From Nitrosomonas sp. (GTDB lineage Bacteria; Pseudomonadota; Gammaproteobacteria; Burkholderiales; Nitrosomonadaceae): a stretch of DNA of 6,754 nucleotides. Made by a program: the position numbers and the translations under genes. Every line of letters begins with the position of its first letter. The stretch's first letter is position 1. The notes below the pieces were generated by a model. It saw only the letters and a list, made by a program, of their open reading frames with translations. It made no database searches and was not told the origin of the DNA. Positions 1 to 5,876 of the stretch are shown here, in pieces. The stretch lies in assembly GCA_003514765.1 (NCBI GenBank), contig DOOY01000173.1, forward strand, positions 1 to 6,754, written 5' to 3'.

Positions 1-548
1 AGGGAATGCAAACATTACTTGCTCCAATTGCCGTTGCTGCTGCTATAGCAGTCGTGCTACCGCTATTTTTTCCATCGTTAAAACCATTGGAAAACACCGA
101 ATTGCCGGCGTTTAAGGCGCATCTGGTTGTCGCGATGATGGCGTATAGTCTTTTAACTATTGCAGCTTTGCATGCGGCGTTGATGACGATTGTTGAGCAC
201 CAGTTGCATCACCCAGCAACACATTCACTGTTAACTAATTTGCCACCATTGCTGGCAATGGAGAAGCTCTTATTCAGTATTATCTGGGTCGGATTTATAT
301 TATTGACGCTTACGCTGATCAGTGGTGTCGCGTTTTCCAAAGAAGTGTTCGGCCAGCCTCTGACATTTACGCATAAGACGCTGTTTGGTTTTATCTCGTG
401 GGGAACATTCGCTGCATTGTTGATTGGGCGGCAATTTTATGGATGGCGCGGCAGGATTGCAATACGCTGGACGCTGGTAGGATTCGTTATGTTGCTGTTA
501 GCCTATATCGGTAGTAAATTTGTTTTGGAAATTGTATTGAATCGTTAA
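1..548 (+). CDS. ypjD: YpjD/CcsA-type inner-membrane protein, 5'-truncated by the window edge
   Basis: The visible 180 residues (counted from the ATG at 6) form about five hydrophobic segments, near residues 1-22, 38-60, 86-110, 122-143 and 154-176. They end in the family signature: THKTLFGFISWGTF (from about 122), then GWRGR (146-150), RWTLVGF and LAYIGSKFVLE. This matches the C-terminal two thirds of the cytochrome c assembly (CcsA/HemX-like) family member YpjD, an integral inner-membrane protein of about 265 residues. The reading frame is open to the left edge. The ATG at 6 has AGGGA directly against it with no spacer, so it is probably an internal methionine, and about 80 residues lie outside. 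In the family H39 and H123 would be candidate conserved histidines. The precise role of YpjD is poorly defined; a direct role in haem handling is inference. No clear terminator follows the stop. Confidence 0.85.
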   Translation, partial: GMQTLLAPIAVAAAIAVVLPLFFPSLKPLENTELPAFKAHLVVAMMAYSLLTIAALHAALMTIVEHQLHHPATHSLLTNLPPLLAMEKLLFSIIWVGFILLTLTLISGVAFSKEVFGQPLTFTHKTLFGFISWGTFAALLIGRQFYGWRGRIAIRWTLVGFVMLLLAYIGSKFVLEIVLNR

Positions 549-780
549 ATTCAGGATGTAAATTCTGTAATGTTGGATTTAATATGTTGTCTTAAGTGAA
601 ATAAAGAGCGCTACCCCGACTTTTTCGTTGTCTAATGAATGGTGGGATTATGATTTTTAGCAAAATTCATACGCAATAAAAGTTCAAGTTGTTGGCAGCA
701 GTTCCGATTGTTCATATTTTAAGTGGTTCACTATGCGCTTGTTAATACAACCGACACTAACATTGCTCTCTGCACAAACA

Positions 781-1545
781 ATGAATAATTCCAGATTCAA
801 TAAATATTTGCTTATGCTGTCAAGCATCTTTTTGTCGGGATGTGTGACTATGAAAGGACCGCCTGAGCCTGTAACAGAGCAGTATATAGAACAGATACCA
901 GTTAGTGTCCATCAGCAGCAAATCGATAGTATGCGGATAATAATTGAGCAATTGGCGCAACGACTAGCGGAAAAGGAAACGCTGATTAAACAAATCAGTG
1001 CTCGAGAGCAGGATCAGGCGCAAGTCATACAAGCGTCTAGTAAAGAAATAGCCCATACTCAGGTAAAGTTACATAGACTGGCAACAAAACCAAGCTCGGC
1101 TTCTCTAATTGCGGAAGCGGAAGTAGCCATGGCGTATATCAAGCAGCAGTCGACTCCAACTTCATCTGACAAAGCGCTTTATGAACAGGCAAAACGATTG
1201 CTGGATATGGCTGTTTTTTACTACAGGCGCGATGATTATGCCAACGCAACATATTATGCATCGCAAGCGCTTGAGTTTATACACATGATTGCGGATCAGG
1301 ATCGTGATCTTCCTAACCGTGTTACGATAAGATTTAATACGCCGATTATGTTGCTGGCGACTGCTAATGCTAATCTGCGTCGCGAGCCCGGCAGGCATAC
1401 GATGATTATCGATGTATTAAAAGAAGGCACTGTTCTGACAGCAAATGCCTATCAGGGAAATTGGCTGATGGTTCAAACTGACGATAATAGGCAAGGATGG
1501 ATATTTAATGCGTTGGTAGAAATTATGGTGGACAAAAGGCATTAA
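781..1545 (+). CDS. Outer-membrane-type lipoprotein with coiled coil and C-terminal SH3b domain
   Basis: From the ATG at 781 the protein has 254 residues. It opens with a lipoprotein signal: a charged n-region (NNSRFNK), a hydrophobic stretch (YLLMLSSIFL) and the lipobox LSGC with the lipidated Cys at residue 21. Val and Thr follow, not Asp, which fits outer-membrane sorting. Residues about 44-101 are Gln/Glu-rich and look like a coiled coil. Residues about 108-172 are helical and alanine-rich, with a TPR-like run DDYANATYYASQALEF. Residues about 193-249 form a bacterial SH3 domain (ANLRREPG, VLKEGTVL, GNWLMV, GWIF), a fold often used to bind cell-wall peptides. An upstream in-frame ATG at 733 would add 16 residues. 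I prefer 781 because it gives a standard-length signal peptide, although neither start has a strong ribosome-binding site (AAGTGG precedes 733). No specific function is recognised; an envelope or cell-wall-associated role is inference. Its stop overlaps the stop of the convergent cyclase gene. Confidence 0.85.
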   Translation: MNNSRFNKYLLMLSSIFLSGCVTMKGPPEPVTEQYIEQIPVSVHQQQIDSMRIIIEQLAQRLAEKETLIKQISAREQDQAQVIQASSKEIAHTQVKLHRLATKPSSASLIAEAEVAMAYIKQQSTPTSSDKALYEQAKRLLDMAVFYYRRDDYANATYYASQALEFIHMIADQDRDLPNRVTIRFNTPIMLLATANANLRREPGRHTMIIDVLKEGTVLTANAYQGNWLMVQTDDNRQGWIFNALVEIMVDKRH

Positions 1546-3212
1546 TCCGGATTTAAACTTGTGGCGTATTCGGTGTCGGGACTGATAGTATGAGCCTGGT
1601 TACGACCGGCATGTTTAGCTTCGTAAAGTGCTTGGTCTGCACGTGAAATGAGGGTGATAGGAGAAGTGTCTTTCGGTTCAGACTGTATAATTCCAATGCT
1701 CAGTGTAACATTAATGATCTTGTCAATTGCTTTGCAGTGTATTTCGGAAGCTTGAGAACGAATACGTTCTGCAGTAATGACGGCTTCTTTAACGGTTGTT
1801 TCAGTTAATATAATGATGAATTCATCACCACCGTATCGAGCAGCAAAATCAATGCTTCGAATGGATTGCGTCAAAGTGTCGGCAATTGCTGCTAAAATTT
1901 CATCACCGGTAACATGACCGAGTTTATCGTTGAGTACTTTGAAATAGTCGACATCAATCATGAGTACTGCAAAAGGCCGCTTGTTACGCTGAAATCTTAA
2001 AAGCTGATCACTGATAATCTGATTGAGCTTATTTCGATTGTATAGTCCCGTCAATCCGTCAGTAATAGACAATTTTTCCAATTGTTGATTTTTTTGTTGC
2101 ATAGCCTTGTTGGCAGCTAAAATTTTCGCTTGACTCCGGCGCAGTTTTTCCATCATCAAATTAAACATCTGTGCGAGCTTTCCAACTTCATCCTTTTGTG
2201 TAACAGCAGTTATAGGAATATCGAGATTACCTTTGACAATCTGTCCTGTCGCATTAATCAAACGCTGCAGTGGCGTAACTATCGAGTGACCGAGATAAAT
2301 TGCAATAGTGGCGACGATAAAGATTGACATGCCTACCAAGATAAAATAAAGATCGCGTTGTTTTGTCCATGCGGCGTAAACATCTTTATGATTTTTTTCA
2401 GCAACCACGGCAATTGGCAGTGTTTCCGCTTTGTATGCTAGTCCTATCACATGTTTTTGTGAAAAATCCCGGAAAGTTAAGAATTCTCCTGGATTGTTCA
2501 GCAAATACTGGAAAGTTCTTGGGTCAAGGAACGATGGGTATGTCACGTCAGTGTGGGTTGCCAGCAGTGTGCTGCCATTCCAATCAAATAAATAAATTTC
2601 ACCACGGGGTGATTTTGCCGAACCTTTTAATAAGGGTTTGATGTTTTGTAAATCATAGGTAAGTACTAACTGACCCAAAATATAATCATCATAGGAAACG
2701 ACTGGTAAAGCGATGCTGATCACGGTAGTTCCAAACTGGTCGCTCCAAAGTGGTGGTGAAACCAGTGGCTGATGTGATGTGTTGCCGTCCAGCCAAAGGT
2801 TCTTTAATGGTTCAATAAGAATATGCTGATCGGAACTGCTCGCGATAACATTTTTGTTGGTATCGACTACGGTCAATTCCAGAATGGTTTCAAGTTTTTT
2901 ATGAACGGAGCTTAGGTAGTGCGTGAGAATTTCTGGTGATACCTTGATATAGCCATTTTGAAGATTGGCAGCGTTGGACAACGCATCAATGATTATTTTG
3001 GCCGAGGTTAATGAATTTCCTTCATGAATATTTTGATTAACCCAAGCATCAAGCTCATAGCTGGCATGACTAGCTAAAATGCGCAATTCGCGCTTGACAT
3101 TATCTTTGATTAAGTTTTCATTCAGATGAAATGAAAGCAATCCCAGTACAAGTGAAGGAATCAGCGTTGATAATAAAGCGAAAACAAATATTTTGCTTTT
3201 GATGCTTTTCAA
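1542..3212 (-). CDS. Membrane-bound diguanylate cyclase (periplasmic sensor, HAMP, GGDEF)
   Basis: This 556-residue protein makes c-di-GMP from two GTP. It has a transmembrane helix at about 7-27 and a periplasmic region of about 255 residues whose pattern (VVDTNKNVIASS, then WSDQFGTTVISIALPVV, then GEIYLFDWNGSTLLAT) resembles a double-Cache sensor. A second helix spans about 289-308, followed by HAMP (308-360), a linker coiled coil (about 355-383) and GGDEF (383-540). The active site is intact: GGDEF at 461-465, metal-ligand candidate D420 in MIDVDYFK, and N428 and D437 in the substrate-binding segments. R452 and D455 form an RxxD inhibitory site exactly five residues before GGDEF, so product feedback inhibition is expected. 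The sensor ligand is unknown. The start is TTG at 3212: an in-frame stop lies five codons upstream, and no ATG occurs before the first helix. The gene lies 127 bases downstream of the truncated globin on the same strand, without an obvious terminator between them. Confidence 0.93.
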   Translation of the reverse strand: MKSIKSKIFVFALLSTLIPSLVLGLLSFHLNENLIKDNVKRELRILASHASYELDAWVNQNIHEGNSLTSAKIIIDALSNAANLQNGYIKVSPEILTHYLSSVHKKLETILELTVVDTNKNVIASSSDQHILIEPLKNLWLDGNTSHQPLVSPPLWSDQFGTTVISIALPVVSYDDYILGQLVLTYDLQNIKPLLKGSAKSPRGEIYLFDWNGSTLLATHTDVTYPSFLDPRTFQYLLNNPGEFLTFRDFSQKHVIGLAYKAETLPIAVVAEKNHKDVYAAWTKQRDLYFILVGMSIFIVATIAIYLGHSIVTPLQRLINATGQIVKGNLDIPITAVTQKDEVGKLAQMFNLMMEKLRRSQAKILAANKAMQQKNQQLEKLSITDGLTGLYNRNKLNQIISDQLLRFQRNKRPFAVLMIDVDYFKVLNDKLGHVTGDEILAAIADTLTQSIRSIDFAARYGGDEFIIILTETTVKEAVITAERIRSQASEIHCKAIDKIINVTLSIGIIQSEPKDTSPITLISRADQALYEAKHAGRNQAHTISPDTEYATSLNPD

Positions 3213-3219
3213 TAGATTG

Positions 3220-3223
3220 TCCT
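3220..3223 (-). promoter_or_regulatory. Ribosome-binding site supporting the TTG start of the cyclase
   Basis: On the minus strand AGGA lies seven bases before the TTG start codon at 3212. The reading frame is closed by TAG (3225-3227) just upstream, so this site and the position of the first membrane helix together decide the start. A rare TTG start would be expected to lower translation, which fits a low-abundance signalling enzyme (inference). Confidence 0.6.
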
Positions 3224-3339
3224 GCTAAGGAGAATTGTTAAACGTTCTTTATAATCTAATTCTACAATATCAATTTTAGAAAAAAATGCAGGAAAAGATG
3301 TGGAAAAGTCGTTTTAATCCTTTAATCAATCGAAAACAA

Positions 3340-3765
3340 TTAACCAGTATGCAGCGTTGCCGGTTCTTTGTCTGGGTAGTGGTTCATTTGATAGCCTTGC
3401 CAGAGTCTGTTCGCAATAAATGTGGCGATAGTATTGGCGTGATGTTCGAGTGCAGTGTTACCCAGCTCGTGGGTTGTTTGCTTAAAAAGCGCAAGCCAGC
3501 GTTCAAACAGTTTGGCTGATAAATCAGGTAAAGCAATATGTTTTGGCATGGGGGCGCCACGAAACCGGCTGGTACCGCGTAATTGGGCGGACCAGAAGTT
3601 GACCATTTGAATAAAATGCGCATCCCAGTCGATGACATGTTCTTCAAAAATTGGTCCGAGTGAGGGATCTTTTCTAGCTTTGGCATAGAATTCATGAACG
3701 AGCTTTGAGATTTCTTCTTCAGAATATAAGTCAGGATTTGGTATTGGAAAAGGTGATTGGCTCAT
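3340..3765 (-). CDS. Group III truncated haemoglobin
   Basis: This 141-residue protein is close to the usual size for a truncated (2-on-2) globin. Its motifs match group III, whose studied member is Campylobacter jejuni Ctb: FY with Tyr B10 at Y27, DPSLGPIF (33-40), W47 with His E7 at H50, NFW with Trp E15 at W58, GTSRFRG, the proximal His F8 at H76 in KHIALP, and Trp G8 at W90 in ERWLALF. All haem-pocket positions that I can align are present, so it should bind haem. Family members bind O2 tightly and are linked to O2 or NO/nitrosative-stress handling in the cytoplasm; the exact role here is inferred. The ATG at 3765 is the only reasonable start, since the frame is stopped by TAA at 3787-3789, yet it has no Shine-Dalgarno sequence. 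The cyclase gene follows on the same strand, so co-transcription is possible. Confidence 0.93.
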   Translation of the reverse strand: MSQSPFPIPNPDLYSEEEISKLVHEFYAKARKDPSLGPIFEEHVIDWDAHFIQMVNFWSAQLRGTSRFRGAPMPKHIALPDLSAKLFERWLALFKQTTHELGNTALEHHANTIATFIANRLWQGYQMNHYPDKEPATLHTG

Positions 3766-3771
3766 ATTTAA

Positions 3772-3794
3772 GATTAATAAGATTGATTAATAAG
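3772..3794 (-). repeat. Two direct copies of a 10-bp AT-rich motif in front of the globin start
   Basis: GATTAATAAG (plus strand) occurs at 3772-3781 and again at 3785-3794, with a 13-base period. The copies sit 6 to 29 bases upstream of the globin ATG, where the ribosome-binding site would be expected. They could be an operator or an unstructured translation-enhancing leader, or could be chance in AT-rich DNA. Confidence 0.5.
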
Positions 3795-3870
3795 AAAAGA
3801 AGCTTGGTTAAATTAAATAAAATTTAATAAAAGTGTTGCCATGTAATAAAGGTAAAATTAAGCAGTTCAC

Positions 3871-3933
3871 CAGTCTGGCAAGTTTAGCTAACGAAAGCCT
3901 GACTGTCCAACGATGACTGAGCATATCGTCGTT
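3871..3933. repeat. Two adjacent stem-loops in the globin/malic enzyme intergenic region
   Basis: The first hairpin pairs CAGTCTGGC (3871-3879) with GCCTGACTG (3897-3905), a 9-bp stem with one mismatch around a 17-base loop that itself contains the palindrome TTAGCTAA. Three bases later AACGATGA (3909-3916) pairs with TCGTCGTT (3926-3933), 8 pairs with one G-U wobble and a 9-base loop. On the plus strand TAAAATTTTATT follows, which is only a poor match to a terminator tail. On the minus strand the hairpins would lie in the globin leader if transcription starts near 3935. Confidence 0.45.
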
Positions 3934-3941
3934 AAAATTTT

Positions 3942-3947
3942 ATTATA
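3942..3947 (-). promoter_or_regulatory. Candidate -10 element for the globin gene
   Basis: The minus strand reads GCTATAATAA here, a perfect TATAAT. No TTGACA-like -35 lies 16 to 18 bases upstream, so an activator might be needed if the site is used. It would give a leader of about 170 bases containing both stem-loops. AT-rich sequence makes chance matches common. Confidence 0.3.
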
Positions 3948-4043
3948 GCGTCCACATTGGATTAAGCATAATAACTATAAATTTGCCCGTATCAGAACTG
4001 CACAATATCGAGTGTAAAATAAAAAAGAAGTTCAATAGTAGCT

Positions 4044-4077
4044 TGAAAACAAGTCAATGCAACGAGATTGACTTGTT
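4044..4077 (-). terminator. Perfect 11-bp inverted repeat, candidate minus-strand terminator or operator
   Basis: AACAAGTCAAT (4048-4058) and ATTGACTTGTT (4067-4077) are exact reverse complements around an 8-base loop. Read on the minus strand the stem ends in TTGTTTTC, a short U-tract, and the stem begins only three bases after the stop codon of the minus-strand open frame that ends at 4081. This is the arrangement of a weak intrinsic terminator. The stem has only three G-C pairs, and the U-tract is short. The repeat could instead be a protein-binding operator for the malic enzyme gene, since its right arm contains a TTGACT box. Confidence 0.4.
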
Positions 4078-4096
4078 GAATCAATCTTTATTTAAA
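4069..4096 (+). promoter_or_regulatory. Candidate sigma70-type promoter for the malic enzyme
   Basis: TTGACT (4069-4074) is followed after 16 bases by TTTAAA (4091-4096), a 5/6 and a 4/6 match to the consensus boxes. The -35 box lies inside the right arm of the perfect inverted repeat, so a bound protein there would block or modulate it. It would give a leader of about 140 bases. This is pattern matching only. Confidence 0.22.
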
Positions 4097-4243
4097 GGAC
4101 GAATTGATAAAGTTGCTGCAAACGGGCGCGCGACAGCAGCATAATCTGCATTTGCTGGGTCGTTACCCGCAAAGAAGCATGTAATATTTGGCAGCGAGCA
4201 TTTAGGCAATTGAAAATGGGTAAAATTATTTAGAGGACGGAAC
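4081..4243 (-). pseudogene. Possible 3' remnant of an unrecognised gene
   Basis: The minus strand is open from within the malic enzyme gene down to TGA at 4081-4083. The last 45 or so codons read like ordinary protein, with KCSLPNITC, then GNDPANADYAAVARPF, then TLSIRPLNKD, and the segment is richer in G+C than the AT-rich DNA to its left. A hairpin with a short U-tract follows the stop by three bases. A full gene is impossible because its upstream part would lie antisense to malic enzyme codons, so if it was ever coding, only the 3' end survives. I do not recognise the family. It may equally be a chance open frame; the left limit is certain, the right limit is set at the malic enzyme start. 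Confidence 0.2.
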
Positions 4244-4253
4244 ATGAAAGTTG
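4088..4253 (+). repeat. Imperfect direct repeat duplicating the malic enzyme ribosome-binding site
   Basis: The segment 4088-4115 matches 4226-4253 at 21 of 28 positions with an offset of 138 bases. The shared core is TTATTTA, then A or G, then AGGACG, followed later by AAAGTTG. The second copy holds the GAGGA Shine-Dalgarno and the ATG of the malic enzyme; in the first copy the ATG is replaced by GAT. A TTG at 4104 after AAGGA could open a 26-codon frame ending at 4184, but its spacing is short and its sequence unconvincing. Confidence 0.45.
4233..4237 (+). promoter_or_regulatory. Strong ribosome-binding site of the malic enzyme
   Basis: GAGGA lies just before CGGAAC and the ATG at 4244, giving a six-base spacer. 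It is the strongest Shine-Dalgarno in the window and fixes the start. Its sequence context is duplicated 138 bases upstream. Confidence 0.7.
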
Positions 4254-5848
4254 GTAAAGCGTTATTAGATGATCCGGCCTGCACAAAGTCAACTGCATTC
4301 ACACGGGAAGAGCGTATACGGTTTGGTTTGCGTGGGTTGTTGCCTTACGATGTGGCCAATATCAGCAAACAAAAAGAGCGCGTGCTCGAAAATATGCGAC
4401 GTAAAAACAATAATATTGAAAAGTATATTTTTTTAAGTGCGCTGTTGGATCGCAATCAGAGGCTTTTTTATCGGACCATGATAGATCATATGGAAGAAAT
4501 TATGCCGTTGGTTTATACACCAACCGTCGGAGAGGCCTGCAAAGAATTTGCTCATATTTTTAGAAGACCACAGGGACTTTATATTACACCGGAAGATCGT
4601 GGAGAAATTGGAAACGTACTTGGAAACTGGCCTGAAAAAGATATACGCGTCATCGTTGTTACTGATGGAGAACGGATTTTAGGTTTGGGTGATTTGGGTG
4701 CTAATGGTATGGGTATCCCGATTGGTAAAGTCGCATTATATGTTGCCTGTGCCGGAATTCACCCGGCGCATTGCATGCCCGTTATGCTGGATGTGGGTAC
4801 AAATAATCAATCATTGCGTGAAGACCCGCTCTATTTGGGATATCCTTTTGCGCGCCTGGAAGGCGGAGCCTATTTGTCGCTGGTTGATGAATTTGTGCGT
4901 GCTGTGCAAACCCGGCTTCCAAAAGCTTTGATTCAATTTGAAGATTTTCTGACGCCAAACGCGTTTAATTTTCTTGACAACTATGGAACGGAAGTGCGCT
5001 GTTTTAATGATGATATTCAGGGTACAGCTGCAGTGACGCTGGCAGGTGTGTATACATCATGCCGTATTACGCAGAAGAAATTTTCTGATTTAACGATCAT
5101 GTTTCTGGGAACGGGGTCTGCAGCGGGCGGTACAGCTGAATTAATGGTGGCGGCCTTTTGTGCTCAGGGGCTTAGTGAACAACAAGCGCGGGAAAGGCTC
5201 TGGTTTATCGATAGGAAGGGGCTGGTTGTATCGACAAATGAAAAAATCAAACCGCGAATCCAACCATACGCACATGCACATGTGTCTTGTGATTTTGTTG
5301 ACGCAATTGCAGATATCAAGCCTGACGTCTTGATTGGCGCCACAGGGGTGGCTGGCACATTTACCGAACAAGTTGTGCGGCAAATGGCAGCGGTTAATGA
5401 AAGACCTGTAATTATTGCATTATCGAACCCGACATCGCATACTGAATGCACGGCAGAGGAAGCTTACAGATGGAGCGATGGACGTGTTATTTTCGCCAGT
5501 GGAAGCCCGTTTGAATCAGTTTGCTATAAGAATCAATGCTTTGAGCCGGCTCAGGGTAATAATGCCTATATTTTCCCAGGTATTGGTCTTGGTGTATGTG
5601 TCAGTTCTGCGCGGCTCATCACGCCAAATATGTTTCTGTCAGCCGCAGAGGTGCTGTCTAATCTGGTGACCGAAGAGGAAATCGCTAAAGGAGCAGTATA
5701 CCCATCTCTTACGCGTGTACGCGAAGTCTCCAGGGCGATTGCGAAAGCAGTTTGTCAGGTCGCCATCCAAGAAGGATTTATTGATAAAGAGTTGCCGCAG
5801 AATTTGGATGAACACATTCAGTCATTTATGTATGAACCCAATTATTAA
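4244..5848 (+). CDS. maeA: Malic enzyme, large eukaryote-like type (probably NAD-dependent)
   Basis: This 534-residue enzyme oxidatively decarboxylates malate to pyruvate and CO2, reducing NAD or NADP, in the cytoplasm. The malic domain holds FGLRGLLPYDV (27-37), YTPTVG with catalytic Tyr Y91, VTDGERILGLGDLG with R144 (139-152), and GIPIGK with catalytic Lys K162. The metal ligands are E233 and D234 (QFEDF) and D257 (FNDDIQG). The Rossmann domain has FLGTGSAAGG (287-296), D323 at the end of the second strand, and the signatures ALSNPTS (392-398), FASGSPF (417-423) and YIFPGIGLG (442-450). The C-terminal half resembles human and plant malic enzymes at least as closely as E. coli MaeA. Q340 lies near the position that helps set NAD or NADP preference and suggests NAD, but the alignment there is uncertain. 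The ATG at 4244 has a good GAGGA Shine-Dalgarno, six bases away. It converges with serB across 28 bases with no visible terminator. Confidence 0.95.
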   Translation: MKVGKALLDDPACTKSTAFTREERIRFGLRGLLPYDVANISKQKERVLENMRRKNNNIEKYIFLSALLDRNQRLFYRTMIDHMEEIMPLVYTPTVGEACKEFAHIFRRPQGLYITPEDRGEIGNVLGNWPEKDIRVIVVTDGERILGLGDLGANGMGIPIGKVALYVACAGIHPAHCMPVMLDVGTNNQSLREDPLYLGYPFARLEGGAYLSLVDEFVRAVQTRLPKALIQFEDFLTPNAFNFLDNYGTEVRCFNDDIQGTAAVTLAGVYTSCRITQKKFSDLTIMFLGTGSAAGGTAELMVAAFCAQGLSEQQARERLWFIDRKGLVVSTNEKIKPRIQPYAHAHVSCDFVDAIADIKPDVLIGATGVAGTFTEQVVRQMAAVNERPVIIALSNPTSHTECTAEEAYRWSDGRVIFASGSPFESVCYKNQCFEPAQGNNAYIFPGIGLGVCVSSARLITPNMFLSAAEVLSNLVTEEEIAKGAVYPSLTRVREVSRAIAKAVCQVAIQEGFIDKELPQNLDEHIQSFMYEPNY

Positions 5849-5876
5849 GCGCAAAGGATCGGATTCATGCTGTTTG

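Larger units (their letters stand above)
3766..4243. other. 478-base intergenic region between divergent globin and malic enzyme genes
   Basis: No firm gene is visible. The half near the globin (3766-3860) is very AT-rich and includes an A/T inverted repeat with arms 3808-3814 and 3821-3827. The middle (3871-3933) holds two adjacent stem-loops. A perfect 11-bp inverted repeat lies at 4048-4077. The part next to the malic enzyme (about 4100-4215) is noticeably richer in G+C and reads open on the minus strand. Promoters for both divergent genes should lie here. No tRNA or known riboswitch was recognised. Confidence 0.7.

Noticed and set aside
637..681. A 14-codon frame starting at ATG 637 in the gap before the lipoprotein
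   Set aside because: No ribosome-binding site and no recognisable peptide; likely chance. The 549-732 gap shows no other feature.
689..718. TTGTTG and CATATT with 18-base spacing as a lipoprotein promoter
   Set aside because: The two boxes match only 3/6 and 4/6; kept as a weak hint that the start is at 781 because transcription from it would begin almost at 733.
3286..3519. 77-residue plus-strand frame opposite the globin gene
   Set aside because: Antisense to a well-supported coding region and without recognisable motifs.
3384..3695. 103-residue minus-strand frame inside the globin gene
   Set aside because: It is an out-of-frame shadow of the globin, which has all family residues in its own frame.
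3871..3893. TGGCA followed by GCTA, resembling a sigma54 promoter
   Set aside because: The GG and GC pairs are two bases closer than the -24/-12 spacing allows.
4066..4086. TTGA and ATCAA spaced as an FNR/DNR-type site
   Set aside because: The spacer is too long for the TTGAT-N4-ATCAA consensus.
4104..4184. 26-codon TTG-started frame upstream of the malic enzyme as a leader peptide
   Set aside because: Only four bases separate AAGGA from TTG, and the composition is not convincing; no run of regulatory codons is present.
5849..5876. Bidirectional terminator between the malic enzyme and serB
   Set aside because: No stem of useful length and no T-tract in the 28 bases.
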